Shown here: positions 29,236 through 40,419 of the stretch, one piece after another
How positions within the stretch are numbered: position 1 is the stretch's first letter
How the letters are laid out: each line of letters starts with the position of its first letter
Notes under the pieces: model-generated
Database searches by the model: none
What the model was told of the DNA's origin: nothing
The model's input: the letters and a program-made list of their open reading frames with translations, nothing else
Position numbers and translations under genes: made by a program
NCBI GenBank assembly: GCA_963575745.1
Contig: CAUYUJ010005021.1
Span: 1 to 64,000 of the forward strand
Origin: Prorocentrum cordatum
Taxonomy: Eukaryota; Sar; Dinophyceae; Prorocentrales; Prorocentraceae
Direction: 5' to 3'
DNA length: 64,000 nt

Positions 29236-29492
29236 GTGGAGTTCTGGGAACTCGAAGACCACGAAATGGCCTACAGTTGGCTCCGGGCATTCAAAATGAG
29301 GCCCGGGAATGGAGTTCTGGGAACTCGACGGGCACGAAGTGGCCTACAGTTGGCTCCGGGCATTCAAAATGAGGTCCGGGAATGGAGTTCTGGGAACTCG
29401 AAGAGCACGAAGTGGCCTACAGTTGGCTCCGGGCATTCAGAATGTGGCCCGGGAGTGGAGTTCTGGGACCTCGAAGACCACGAAGTGTGTAA
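29236..29492 (+). repeat. 73-bp tandem repeat, 3.5 copies
   Basis: Unit starts GGAGTTCTGGGAACTCGA and contains GGCCTACAGTTGGCTCCGGG. Copies are at least 90% identical by eye, so the array is young relative to its surroundings. The period is not a multiple of three. Confidence 0.9.
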
Positions 29493-29629
29493 CTGTTTGC
29501 TTAAAACGACTTCCGCGGATTCTCCCTGGATCCTGCCCAGACCCCCCTGGGGAGTCATGATGCTTTCTTTTGAGACCATTAGAAACCTATCAGTCTTCGC
29601 TGTTAGGTAAATAATCAGGAATCTGTATG

Positions 29630-30320
29630 TGTGTATATATATATACGTACAAGACTGCAGTGGCGCTTCGCGCCATGCACCTTGGTCCTTGAAGTTTGGT
29701 ATGCAGGCGGAATAACAGGAAGGTCAAGCCGACAATTTAGCGATAATTCCTTGTTGCCTTTTCTGGCATCGCCGCTATGATAATGTTATTCGTAATCCTT
29801 CCTCCATGCTTCTTTTTCATCATTTTCGCCATACCCTGCGCATTCTCCTCATTCTCCTGAGCTCTTTTTTGTGGAGGCTCCTCCTGGGGGAGCCTCTGGG
29901 GGCCTCACAAAGTTGTTTCAGGCTTTCTTAAGGCCTTCTGGAGGCCTCCTGGGCGTATTCTGGGGGCCTCTGGGGGCTTCCTCGGGCCACCCTGCCTCCA
30001 ACCGCGATCTCCCTGAACAACCGGGAGGGTGTCTTGGGGCCATCTTGGGCCGCCATGGGGCTCTCTGAGGGCCATCTTGGACTGATGTTGTGCTGTTTTG
30101 GGGCTCTCTTGGACTGCCTGGAAGCCCTTTCGGATGGTTGTGGGGCGATTTCGGAGCCTCCCAGGCGGCTTCGGACGCCCAGAAGACCGCCGTCTTGGAG
30201 CGTCGGGAAGCCGAAAAGAGGAGACCACCACAAATCACCAAAAACCAACAGAAAATCCATGATCTGTGCCCTTGGGGCCTTCTTGGGAGTGCTCTTGGAG
30301 GTCTCTTTGGGGCCGTCCTG
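29630..30320 (+). repeat. Duplicated block, copy 2
   Basis: Second copy of the block at 27011-27690, same orientation, 2.6 kb apart. Contains the same GGCCATCTTGG-type minisatellite and unique landmarks; array lengths differ between copies. Confidence 0.85.
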
Positions 30321-31060
30321 GAGGCCTCTTGGGCCATCTTGAGGTCACGTCGGTCACTCTTGGAGCGCTCTTGTGCTGTCTTGGGGGTCTCTGAGACGTC
30401 TCCGATGACCCCCCCTGATCGCCCTAGGTGTGCTGGAAAGGCTTGGCAAAACGCCCTGCGAGGCCCGGGGAGCGGCTTCGAGGCCCGTCCGGAGGGTCCC
30501 AAAGCCCCAGATCCTGGGAGTTCGGTTTCGGGGGGGGGTCCCCCCGCCGGGGCTTTTAAAAATATAGGAAGAGGAATATGCGGCGGTGGACAATCCTCCC
30601 TTTCGTAAACCACTCTTTAGTGAAAACGGCCTACGACCGAACCGACGGACCTGGACCCGCAAATGACGACCGCGACGTCCTCTCGCGAACCGAAAACGGC
30701 CCATTCGCTAATCGACGTGTCAGGGTAGGAGGTCGATCAACCTCCGATATATATATATATATATATAGATAAATATATAATCTCAGAAAGGAAAAAGAAT
30801 TTAACATCAAGCCATACACAAGGATGAAGCAATTACGCGCGAGAGAGAGAGAGAAGCACAGCAGCACATAACATCGGAGCGGGTCTCTGGATAGCCACAT
30901 CCACATGCGCGCCGCAATGGGTCTCAGACGCGGGCTCAGTAATGGCGGATCACGCTTGCGGTGAATCAGAAGCACCACGGCATATTCAAACGACAGAGCT
31001 ACCACGCGATTTGCGCGCACATACAGAAGCATACATAAATCCAGTCACAAATACAAGCAC
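30321..31060. other. No gene recognised
   Basis: Minisatellite remnants to about 30410, a C/G homopolymer hairpin (GGGGGGGGGTCCCCCC near 30525), a TA tract (30749-30768) and unassigned sequence. Confidence 0.5.
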
Positions 31061-31069
31061 AAGCACAAA

Positions 31070-31425
<356 letters not shown>

Positions 31426-31429
31426 TTTC

Positions 31430-32086
31430 TGACGTCGCGGCCACGCGCGCGGCGGCGCGCAGTAGGGTAAGCCAAGCGAGAAAGCGCGGACCAGGCCAGC
31501 TCACGCAGCGTGGAGAAACTGGATCCGCCTACAGGGGGACCGACAGCAACACTCGTGATGGGGGCAGTCGCGAGGGGTGCGCGGGCAGGGGAAAGGTGGA
31601 CACAACGAGCCGAGGCAACAAGCGTTGCGCAGTAGGAAGGCGACAACGGCAGCTGGCCAGGAAGAGGAAACACGACGGTGTGCGAACCCCCGGGCCAGTC
31701 AGGGTGGCCTCGGGGGGAAACATCAGGGACAGGCGAGGAGCCGCCAGGAGGTGGAGCGGCAGAGAGGGGCAAGGCGGCAGCGGTGCCCGCCACGAAGCGC
31801 GAGGGCACGAGTGGAGACAGAACAAATATCTGTTCTTGTCCCCATACCTTCGGGATATCCCGAAGGTATAGGAACAAGGGCCCCGGCTGCCTCCCCAGGG
31901 AAGGTGTCGACAGCACGGGAAGGCAAGACGACCGATCGGCGCGGCGAGGGCAGGGGACGACCGGGGCGGGAGAGATCTCGAGAGGGCTGACGCTTGCGGA
32001 AGTTGGGGGTGACCAGGACCTGCTGGTCCTCCTCAGCGCCAAGCGTGTCTGCCACGAGCGGGGGTGAGGCGCAGGGGCCCCAGACC
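31430..32086. other. Unassigned region with a 44-bp palindrome
   Basis: No coding signal found. The inverted repeat at 31835-31878 has a perfect 26-bp core (31844-31869, centre GGGATATCCC) with flanking arms that pair with two mismatches. CCCCAGACCCCCGACGTCG begins the next repeat at about 32078. Confidence 0.6.
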
Positions 32087-32322
32087 CCCGACGTCGTGCC
32101 TACTTCGCAGTGTCGACCTGACCCCCGCAGTTCCTACGTCGTGCGCAGGGGCCCCAGACCCCCGACGTCGTTCCCTGAGGTCCAGACTCTTCCCCGGGAC
32201 AAGTTTTTCGTCCTGAACAATTTTTGGACGGTCCCGAGGCCCGGGAAGGACCCCTGGAGGCCCGAAACGGCGAAAAACCTCGCGTCGTGATGTTCTCACA
32301 GCGGGAGGGGGTCTGGGGGCGG
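32087..32322 (+). repeat. Dispersed ~190-bp repeat D, copy 1
   Basis: Shares with four other copies the order: CCCCCGACGTCGT, AGGTC(T)AGAC, CCCCGGGA, TTTTTCGTCCTGA, GGTCCCGAGGCCCGGGAAGG, GGAGGCC-GAAA, GCGAAAAACCTC, CGTCGTGATGTTCTCACA and GGAGGTCTGGGG. The first segment is partly tandem here. Contains many self-complementary steps (CCCGAGGCCCGGG). No ORF. Confidence 0.8.
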
Positions 32323-33147
32323 GGGTCGGCGCCGTCGCCGGCGGGGGAGCTCAAACCCGCCGAGGCGCGGGCGCAGCAAACGGCCCCCGGGGCGGGCGCG
32401 TGCCACCTGGGCCTGGATAGGGTCACGGGCATGTCGGGGATCAGATTAAGAATGATGAACATGGTTTTCTCATGGTTCTAGGCCGCTTGCGGGCCGCGCG
32501 GTGCTGAAGTTGAAAATGCTTCATGGCGGTTTTGAAAATGGCCGCGCGCGCGTTTCAAATAGTTTCGGTGTCAAACTAGCAGCTTGGCGCGCCCGCCATT
32601 GGAAGGTATGATTACGCGCAACGCGGCCTACGCTCAGGGGTGCCAGGGCAAGTGGCGCTTGATCCTCCTTCCCACTCTGCCCTGCAGTAGGCGGTACGAG
32701 CCAAGGGCCTTCGAGCCTTCTCCGTGCCTCTTCACATGCAGCCCGAGCTCGGCCTTTAAGCGCGCGGGTGTCTTTTGTTGGGCTAGTTGGAACTAGAGGT
32801 TGCGTCTCGAACCGAAAGAGCCAACATGTTTTGCCCCACCAATTACCGTTGCTACTGCACGCTGCTGGGGCCGCCGCCCACGAAGGCATCCCCATGTTCG
32901 CGCCGAGTCCGTCACATGTGAAACGTGCTGCGTCTGCAGGCTGGCCCGCGCCGAGTCCGCGGCATGTGAAGGGTTTGACAACTCGGCGCCGCGCCGAGCA
33001 AGCTATCGCGCCCCCCCTGCCCTCCTTATCGGCAGAAGCAGGGGCGCGTGCAACAGGGCACTTGTTTAAGTTGTTGTTTGTTTTTCAAGTTTGTGCCTAG
33101 CAGCTCCGCGAAACTACTGCAGCGCGCGCCTGTGCAGTCCATCGTTG

Positions 33148-33363
33148 TGTGTGTTGGGTAATTCGTTATTTTCCCTCCCCGCTCTGAGGTCGCCGCCCTG
33201 GGCGGCCGAATGACGAGAAACTTTGCTCAAACTTGCGCCGCAGGATGTGGAGTGAGAAGATATGGTACGATGCGGGATCGATTACACATGTCTGCGGTAA
33301 CTGCATATGCAACAAGGGGACGATTTGGGGAGACTCGTGGCCCGTCAAAGGAGGAGGACCATG
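33148..33363 (+). pseudogene. Left-arm copy of the CGNC ORF, with a TGA
   Basis: Counterpart of 36096-36311. A TGC codon of the right copy is TGA here (about 33186, GCTCTGAGG), so the arm copies are not both open. Confidence 0.5.
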
Positions 33364-33501
33364 AGCCGGAGCAACTGCAACAGGCGTGCGTCTAGGCGCG
33401 CGTGGCCCTGCCACTGCGCCAAAGAAAAACCGTGGTGACTATAATGACTATGGACGACCGGGGGGGGGCAGCTGCTTTGGCATTGGCGGTGCGCGCCGCA
33501 G

Positions 33502-33902
33502 TCATCTGGATATCTGGACAAACCGCGGGTGCAGCTGCAGGAAGTTCTTCCTGCCCTCGCACTTCCGCTCGTTCGCCAGCGAGACCTCCGTGCTTGTTTT
33601 GCGTGCTCGGTCGCGCCCCTGTTTCATGTTGCCCACAGCCACCTGGCACTCCATCTGAGAAATGGCCCCGGCCATGTGTCTCTGGAAAACTGTGCATGGG
33701 TCCTTGTTGGTGAACAGCCCCAGGATCGAGGCGTGCACCAACTCCAAACCTCGCTTTTCGCACTCCGCGATCGCCTCTTCCTGCACCATCAAGCGGCGGG
33801 CCAACCGCTTCTCGTCGGGCACCACGATCCGCTTGATGCCGCGCTTCTCACACCTGTCCACGAAGGCGGCCACGCCCGGCCTGGACAGGAACGGCGTTGA
33901 AC
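33502..33902 (-). pseudogene. Serine-recombinase-like exon, left-arm copy
   Basis: Same exon as 35558-36012 with a few substitutions (for example AFVDRCEK for AFLDRCEK). Preceded on the minus strand by a T-run and CTTCCCCAG acceptor. It lacks the N-terminal strand that would carry the nucleophilic Ser, so alone it cannot be a working recombinase. Confidence 0.55.
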
Positions 33903-34200
33903 CTGGGGAAGCAAAAAAAAATCTACGAAAAATTCGGCGTGCGATTTTGCAGTTATTCGCCGCGGGGGCGGTGGAAACATGAAGGCGGGGGGGGGCGCTT
34001 GCTGTAGCAATTGCGTAGTGTAGCGTCTGGCACGCTAACAAATCCAGGGTTTCGTGCCGATGGGCGATGTTACCTTCGGAAGAGGACGCGACGCGCCACA
34101 TTCCTCATCCAATGCCCCTGCGGTGTGTGGGGGCGTTGTGGCCCCGCCGTCCTGGGACGTTCTTCAAGACGAGCGTTTCCTGGACGGTGGGGGGGGTGCC

Positions 34201-35259
34201 GCGTCCATGATAGCGTGTCCAGAAAAAGCTGTCCCGCGCTGCTTGAGCCCCGAAAAAGCAACGAATGGCTACAGTTGGGTGGTCCACGCTTACTTCCTCC
34301 GGTTGCCACGGGCCTCCCAGGGATCCCCGCCGGCCCCCGCTGTCAGTCCGCCGCAGTCTATTTGTGACTTCTGTCGGGCGACACGAACCTCCCCTGGGCC
34401 GTCGCCCGTAGGCTGCACGTACTTCCGCGGCCTCCTGCGGGCCGTCGGCCGCAGGCTGCACGTACTTCCGCCGGCTGCCGCCGACCTCCCGCCAACGTCT
34501 GTTGGCAAGAGCGTCCGCCTCTCCGCCAGCTCTGGCGGGCCCTCAGCCGGTGGGCCCCGCCTACTCCCGCCGACTGCCGCCGACCTGCCGCTTGCTCCTG
34601 CCAGCGCAAGAGCCCCCCCTTCGAACGGCCCCCGCGGACCGTCGGCCAACTTCTGGCGCCGGCCGCCGGGCTGTGCCAGAAGTCGGTCCAGGACTGACTT
34701 CTGGCGCGGGCCCGCGTCGGAAGTCGGTCCTGGACCCACTTCCGACGCGGGCCCGCGTCGGAAGTCGGTCCTGGACCCACTTCCGACGCGGGCCCGCGTC
34801 GGAAGTCGGTCCAGGACCGACTTCCGGCGCGCCCTTCTGTCTCCGCCCCAACCCTCGTCGGCGCCGTCGCCGGCGTTGCCCCTGCCGCCCTCTAGCGTTT
34901 TCAAGCCTCGGCGGGGGCCGCGCCCCCCCTCGCGCGTCCTCCTTCCTCCTCACTGCCCCCTCCCCCAGTTTTCCTCCTCGCCCCCCTCCTCGCCCCATTC
35001 CCCCCTTCCCCCGCATCCCCATCCACCGCCTAATTGTATTCCTCCTGCTCCTGCTCCTGCTCCTGCTCCTCCTTCCCTCTCCTATCTGCCGCGCCTGCGG
35101 CGTTCGGGCACCGCGCAACATATGTTTGTTTCGTTTTCTGGCGCCCGCGCCATGCCTGCCAAGATGAAGGCGGCTGCCACGACACGCGCGTCGACGATGA
35201 CGAACGTGGATGGCGCCAGCGTGCCGCGGCAGAAGGCGCAGATAACGAAGGCGGCCAGG
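34201..35259. other. Spacer between the inverted arms
   Basis: 1.06 kb, very GC-rich, with degenerate repeats of CTTCCGCCGGC and GCAGGCTGCACGTACTTCCG in 34400-34680, a tandem-palindrome array (34682-34836), C-rich sequence, and GCTCCT units (35045-35075). Several frames are open on both strands, with no recognised protein. Confidence 0.7.
34682..34836. repeat. 41-bp tandem repeat whose unit is a palindrome
   Basis: The 28-bp core is a perfect inverted repeat (ACTTCCGACGCGGG joined to its complement) at 34738-34765 and 34779-34806, with variant copies starting at 34697 and about 34819. The cores are joined by the 13-bp CGGTCCTGGACCC, itself partly self-complementary. Confidence 0.9.
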
Positions 35260-35557
35260 GGCACCCCCCCACCGCCCAGGAAACGCTCGTCTTGAAGAAC
35301 GTCCCAGGACGGCGGGGCCACAACGCCCCCACACACCGCAAGGGCATTGGATGAGGAATGCGGCGCGTCGCGTCCTCTTCCGAAGGTAACATCGCCCATC
35401 GGCGCGAAACCCTGGATTTGTTAGCGTGCCAGACGCTACGCAACGCAATTGCTACAGCAAGCGCCCCCCCCCCGCCTTCATGTTTCCACCGCCCCCGCGG
35501 CGAAGTACTGCAAAATCGTGCGCCGAATTTGTCGTCGATTTTTTTTTGCTTCCCCAG

Positions 35558-36012
35558 GTTCAACGCCGTTCCTGTCCAGGCCGGGCGTGGCCGCCTTCCT
35601 GGACAGGTGCGAGAAGCGCGGCATCAAGCGGATCGTGGTGCCCGACGAGAAGCGGTTGGCCCGCCGCTTGATGGCGCAGGAAGAGGCGATCGCGGAGTGC
35701 GAAAAGCGAGGTTTGGAGTTGGTGCACGCCTCGATCCCGGGGCTGTTCACCAACAAGGACCCATGCACAGTTTTCCAGAGACACATGGCCGGGGCCATTT
35801 CTCAGATGGAGTGCCAGGTGGCTGTGGGCAACATGAAACACGGGCGCGACCGAGCACGCAAAACAAGCAGGGAGGTCTCGCTGGCGAACGAGCGGAAGTG
35901 CGAGGGCAGGAAGAACTTCCTGCAGCTGCAACCGCGGTTTGTCCAGATATCCAGATGCCTGCGGCGCGCACCGCCAATGCCAAAGCAGCTGCCCCCCCCC
36001 GGTCGTCCATAA
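35558..36012 (+). CDS. Serine-recombinase-like exon, right-arm copy
   Basis: TTTTTTTTTGCTTCCCCAG (to 35557) is a convincing 3' splice site. The frame after it reads STPFLSRPGVAAFLDRC, IKRIVVPDEKRLARRL, then CEKRGLELVHAS and AGAISQMECQVAVGNMK. Order and spacing match the second half of a resolvase/invertase catalytic domain: RPG, a beta strand ending at the DxxRLxR position, a second strand after 'ECEKRG', and the long helix with an E. A basic tail (ANERKCEGRKNF) follows. The catalytic Ser and first Arg would be on an upstream exon that is not in the arm. Such genes are described in dinoflagellates; here it is partial, and could be a broken transposon gene. Confidence 0.55.
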
Positions 36013-36095
36013 TCATTATAGTCACCACGGTTTTTCTTTGACGCAGTGCCAGGGCCACGCGCGCCTAGACGCACGCCTGTTGCAGTTGCTCCTGC

Positions 36096-36311
36096 TCATG
36101 GTCCTCCTCCTTTGACGGGCCACGAGTCTCCCCAAATCGTCCCCTTGTTGCATATGCAGTTACCGCAGACATGTGTAATCGATCCCGCATCGTACCATAT
36201 CTTCTCACTCCACATCCTGCGGCGCAAGTTTGAGCAAAGTTTCTCGTCATTCGGCCGCCCAGGGCGGCGACCGCAGAGCGGGGAGGGAAAATAACGAATT
36301 ACCCAACACAC
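36096..36311 (-). CDS. Conserved short ORF (CGNC) in the inverted arm
   Basis: 71 codons, minus strand, convergent with the recombinase exon. Contains RRRMWSEKIWYDAGSITHVC and GNCICNKGTIWGDSWPVKG with a CxxCxC cluster. It is present in both arms but open in only one. No family recognised; it may be another element-encoded exon. Confidence 0.3.
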   Translation of the reverse strand: MCWVIRYFPSPLCGRRPGRPNDEKLCSNLRRRMWSEKIWYDAGSITHVCGNCICNKGTIWGDSWPVKGGGP

Positions 36312-37104
36312 ACAACGATGGACTGCACAGGCGCGTGCTGCAGTAGTTTCGCGGAGCTGCTAGGCACAAACTTGAAAAAATGCAACAACTTAAACAAGTG
36401 CCCTTTTGCACGCGCCCCTGCTTCTGCCGATAAGGAGGGCAGGGGGGGCACGATAGCTTGCTCGGCGCGGCGCCGAGTTGTCAAACCCTCCACATGCCAC
36501 GGACTCGGCGCGGGCCAGCCTGCAAACGCAGCACGTTTCACATGTGACGGACTCGGCGCGAACCTGGGGATGCCTTCGTGGGCGGCAGCCCCAGCAGCGT
36601 GCAGTAGCAACGGTAATTGGTGGGACAAAACATGTTGGCTCTTTCGGTTCGAGACGCAACCTCTAGTTCCAACTAGCCCAACAAAATACACCCGCGCGCT
36701 TAAAGGCCGAGCTCGGGCTGCATGTGAAGAGGCACGGAAAAGGCTCAAACGCCCTTGGCTCGTACCGCCTACTGCAGGGCAGAGTGGGAAGGAGGATCAA
36801 GCGCCACTTGCCCTGGCACCCCTGAGCGAAGGCCGCGTTGCGCGTAATCATACCTTCCAATGGCGGGCGCGCCAAGCTGCTAGTTTGACGCCGAAACTAT
36901 TTGAAACCCGCGCGCGGCCATTTTCAAAACCACCATGAAGCATTTTCAACTTCAGCACCGCACGGCCCGCAAGCGGCCTAGAACCATGAGAAAACCATTT
37001 TCATCATTCTTGATCGGATCCCCGACATGCCCGTGACCCTATCCACCCGGGCCCCTCGCCGAGCGGCCCCGGGGTGGTCTTCGTCGGCCAGGTCCCGCCC
37101 AGTG

Positions 37105-37530
37105 GGCCCGTCGTGATGTTTCACAGCGCGAGGGGGTCTGGTCACGGTGGTCAAGGCGCACGGGGCTCGCGGCCCGCCAGCGGGACCCAGAGGGGCCAGG
37201 GACCGCGCCCGAGTGGCGGCGAGCGCGGCAAGGTCCGCAGCCGCCGGGGCGGGGGGGCGCCCCATGGCGCGCGGCTGGAGGGCGGCTTCCCGTCGGTGGT
37301 TCCTCTCCTGGTGGCCAGCGGGGCGGGCGCCACTGATACCCAAAGATCCGACGCACAGAAAAAATCAAGACGGAGATTCTTCGTAACTTTCAGCCTCTTA
37401 GAGGCCCTCGCTGGGCCCCGGGACCGTCAAAAAAGCATTCAGGATGAACAGCCGGTCCTGGGGAGTCGGTCGAGACTTCTGGGGACCCCCGTTACATTGA
37501 AACAAACCACGACATCGGATCTTTGGATAA
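37105..37530 (-). repeat. Dispersed repeat D, copy 2 (minus) and a plus-strand fragment
   Basis: 37358-37530 is the reverse complement of repeat D (TTCGTAACTTTCAGCCTCTT, GGGCCCCGGGACCGTC, GGTCCTGGGGAGTCGG, CGACATCGGATC). A separate plus-strand fragment of the same family (GTCGTGATGTTTCACAGCGC) lies at 37110-37145. Confidence 0.75.
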
Positions 37531-38217
37531 GGCGGTCGACCAAATCCGGGCGGTCTGGGATACTCGTCTGCAGCCCATGCGTCGGGCTGGCGCTCGGTCC
37601 ACGCAGTGAGGAAGGCGGGGAGCAGCTTGGGGTGATGCAGCTGCGGGGCCGCGATGGCCGCGGGGCAGCGGAGTGGCACCGAGGAGGCAAGGAACTCGGA
37701 CCACGGCGAGCTGCCAGATCCTGGCGACTGCCTCAACCATCTCCCGGGGAGGTAGGTGGTGACAGGGTCGTCACACACACACGCCCGCTCTCAAGCGCAC
37801 GCACACGCCTAGCGAAGGCGCCGCTCTTACAGGCACCAGTGCGGCGGCTGAGCGCTCTGGGCGTACCACGCGCCCGCGCGCGAGCGAACTTACCACTGGA
37901 CTCCTGATGAAGCGGGAGTGTAAAAACCCCAGGCGTACAGTATCACCCAGGAGGACGTCACCACACATGACGGCAACACACACAATGCCGCAGGCCGGTA
38001 TCCCAGCGCCGCCAGGCGAAGCAGCAATGCCGCAGGCTGGTATCCTGGAGCAGCAGTGCAAGCTAGCCCCACGCGCGGCGGCACTCAAACGGGCAGGTCG
38101 AAGGAGATGCGACAAGACACACAAGAACACGTACACGCACAAATATGCGCACCACGCGTACCACACGCGGCATGCACATAGCACGCGCAAGACACAGCAC
38201 ACAGGCCACGCGCGTGC
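37531..38217. other. No gene recognised
   Basis: Unassigned GC-rich sequence. ATGCCGCAGGCYGGTATCC occurs twice (about 37985 and 38028). A CA/CGCA-rich tract begins near 38110. Confidence 0.5.
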
Positions 38218-38400
38218 ACACACACAATCACACACTTACACTTACACTAACACTTACATATACATCTACAATCACACTTACACTTACACTTACACTTACA
38301 CTTACACTTACACTTACACTTACACTTACACCTACATTCACATTTACACTTACACTTACACTTACGCTTACACAGTTACGCTTACACTTACAGCTAGTCT
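38218..38400. repeat. CACTTA hexamer tract
   Basis: About 25 CTTACA units with sequence variants; not the TTTAGGG repeat expected at dinoflagellate telomeres. Weaker copies extend to about 38540. Confidence 0.9.
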
Positions 38401-38853
38401 TACACATACACTTATATAAAAAACCTACACGTACAAGGGCACTTACATCGGCTATGTTACTTAACCGTGCACTTACACATAAACCGACAATGGAACTTAC
38501 ACTTCCGCTTATACTTACGCTTACAATTACACTCACACGCACACATATACACACAACTACTCTCTCTGCTATCCACTTGCACACGTAAAGACATCCACAC
38601 AAGCAGACAAACAAACAAAAAAACAAACGGGGCGCGCACAAGTCATGCGCAACTGCTCCTGGGGCATTCATGAGGGCCTCCACCCACGTTCGCGGGCCCT
38701 CTCAGTCATGAGCGCGTTAAACGAGAGGCCACTGCCACTACTCCACGGCCCTCTCCTTGGGGCGCGTTCGGGCCCAAGTCTCGAGGCCCAATGCAGCCGT
38801 GGCGAGGCGGAAGGCTAGCGGTATCCTCGCCTTGTGCCTCCGCTGGCTCTCCA

Positions 38854-39303
38854 TCATCCCTCCTCCTCCTCCTCCTCCTCCTCCTCCTCCTCCTCCTCCT
38901 CCTCCTCCTCCTCCTCCCTTCTGCCTGCGGGATGCCGCCCTGGGGCGTCGGTCAATTCCTGCCACCGTGGCCCCCTCGCTGCGCAGCACAGGTGGTTCGG
39001 CGGCAGCTCGGGCTGCTTCCCGAGCACGGGAGCCGGCGTCACCAGCAGCGGCGCGGCCAGTGCCAGTTTGAGGCTCTGGGCCATCGCCGGCCGGTGGCTT
39101 GGGCAACCGATGCGGCCACCCTGAGCCCAAATGCCCACCACCTCCTCCCCCTCCTCCGAGGGATCCGGATAGATTTGAACAGACTTGTCGCATCGTCTGC
39201 AGGTCCTTCTGGATCGATCGCTGCTGAGGGTGTCAATCTTGAGCGGAGTCAGCGTCAAACGTGCCCGTTCAGACCAGGAAACCAGCACGCCATGAAATTG
39301 CAT
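38854..39303 (-). CDS. Candidate coding fragment, unknown
   Basis: A minus frame upstream of a TCC tract (38862-38918) reads KSVQIYPDPSEEGEEVVGIW, then SLKLALAAPLLVTPAPVLGK, with a bias towards G/C third positions; a CRRCDKS pair lies near codon 36. The C-terminal Glu run is repeat-coded, so the gene, if real, ends or splices at the tract. Other frames are also open. Confidence 0.25.
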   Translation of the reverse strand: MQFHGVLVSWSERARLTLTPLKIDTLSSDRSRRTCRRCDKSVQIYPDPSEEGEEVVGIWAQGGRIGCPSHRPAMAQSLKLALAAPLLVTPAPVLGKQPELPPNHLCCAARGPRWQELTDAPGRHPAGRREEEEEEEEEEEEEEEEEEEG

Positions 39304-39654
39304 TGCAGCTATGGTGGGAAATGTTCGACATCAAACATGAACCTACGCTACGAAGCAATACCATGAATACATCGACCAACTTGCATCATGATTTGGCGAA
39401 AGTCCCCGCACCGTATTCATCCCGACGAGAGGGTCAACCCTAATAGAAGTAGGCGAGTTCGGCACCGTCCACCCATTGTTCAAACAGCTACTCCAGGACA
39501 CTGCCTCCCCTCGGAGCTCGAGTAAGGCCCAACGACTGTATGCTGTCCTTCGGCAAGGAGGAAAAGGGTTAATGACCTTAAATTCTACCAGCGGATGATG
39601 GAGACAAGGGTCAAAGAGGAAGGGACAAGGTCGAACATGTAGGCAAAATACAAA

Positions 39655-39889
39655 TATGCACATACACATAAACACACATATATACGTACTAATATACATA
39701 TATCTATATGTATTATTTACACACATGTATGTACACATACATACATATATATAGATGTATATGTTCGCCAGCGCGGACCTCAAGCAGAGTTCTAGAATGC
39801 GATGTGGTGAACTCGATGTGGCGCCTTCTATGTGGTGCAATCTACGTGGTGCAAGTTATGTGGTGCAGTATATGTGATACAATCCTTGG
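39655..39889. repeat. ATAC tract and short 14-bp satellite array
   Basis: ATACATAT-rich 39655-39765, then six copies of the GTGGTGCAAGCTAT satellite (39806-39889) in the same 14-bp register as at 20.2 kb. Confidence 0.85.
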
Positions 39890-39989
39890 CTCCAACAAAA
39901 GTGTCCTTGGAAACTCGCAAGAGGAAGTATTTGCAAGTGCGCCCTCGGCAAGATGACACGCTGTGCACGCGTGCTCAGAGCTCACATGG

Positions 39990-40330
39990 AGACGATCCCA
40001 ACATGACCCCATGACCACAAAACAGCTCGAAGAGGGCTCAGACCACAGACGGTGGCCTCCAGGCGACCCTGGGATGATGCCACCCCAACATGTTCCCAAC
40101 AGGACTTCAGGATGGTCTCAGGCCGACTCTAAGATGGCTCATCCTACGTGCAACGAGTGACCCCGAGATGGCACGATGGCCACAAGATGGATCCAAGCGC
40201 GGCCGAAGCGGCTCCAGAATGACCCGGCGACGTCCGCGTGATACAACAATGAGTCGGACATGATCTCAAGATGATCTCGATATGACCTCAAGACGACCCC
40301 AACACGGCAGGATGGCTGCAACTTTGCAGC
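39990..40330 (+). repeat. Diverged AAGATGGCC-type minisatellite
   Basis: Spaced GATGACCCCAAGATGG-like words (ATCTCAAGATGATCTC, CTAAGATGGCTC) suggest an old array of the 12-bp family. Confidence 0.5.
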
Positions 40331-40419
40331 CCCATCTTACGTCGGGCCGATACCAGGCTGGCGGGATCCGGGAACGAGACGGGATCTTGATCTACCCTAG
40401 TTCGAATAGGTGGTTTCTT

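Larger units (their letters stand above)
32414..34200. repeat. Left arm of a 1.79-kb inverted repeat
   Basis: From GGATAGGGTCACGGGCATGT (outer end) to GACGGTGGGGGGGTGCC (inner end), nearly identical to the reverse complement of 35260-37045, by eye about 95%. Differences are scattered substitutions and small homopolymer indels. Confidence 0.95.
35260..37045. repeat. Right arm of the 1.79-kb inverted repeat
   Basis: Reverse complement of 32414-34200. Its outer end adjoins GC-rich sequence unrelated to the left flank, which places the boundary at about 37045. Confidence 0.95.

Noticed and set aside
28130-29299. 389-codon Ala/Ser/Gln/Pro frame
   Set aside because: Entirely coded by a GCCTCA hexamer array; open because the unit is a multiple of three. 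No non-repeat coding sequence is included except the short 73-bp repeat at its end.
32087-32322. CRISPR-like array of short repeats
   Set aside because: Repeats are dispersed, of uneven spacing, and in a eukaryotic context; no cas-like gene.
34054-35295. 413-codon frame in the inverted-repeat spacer
   Set aside because: GC-rich sequence with tandem palindromes; opposite-strand frames are just as open and no motif is seen.
38218-38400. Telomere-like hexamer repeat
   Set aside because: The unit is CTTACA, not TTTAGGG, and it lies among other simple repeats.
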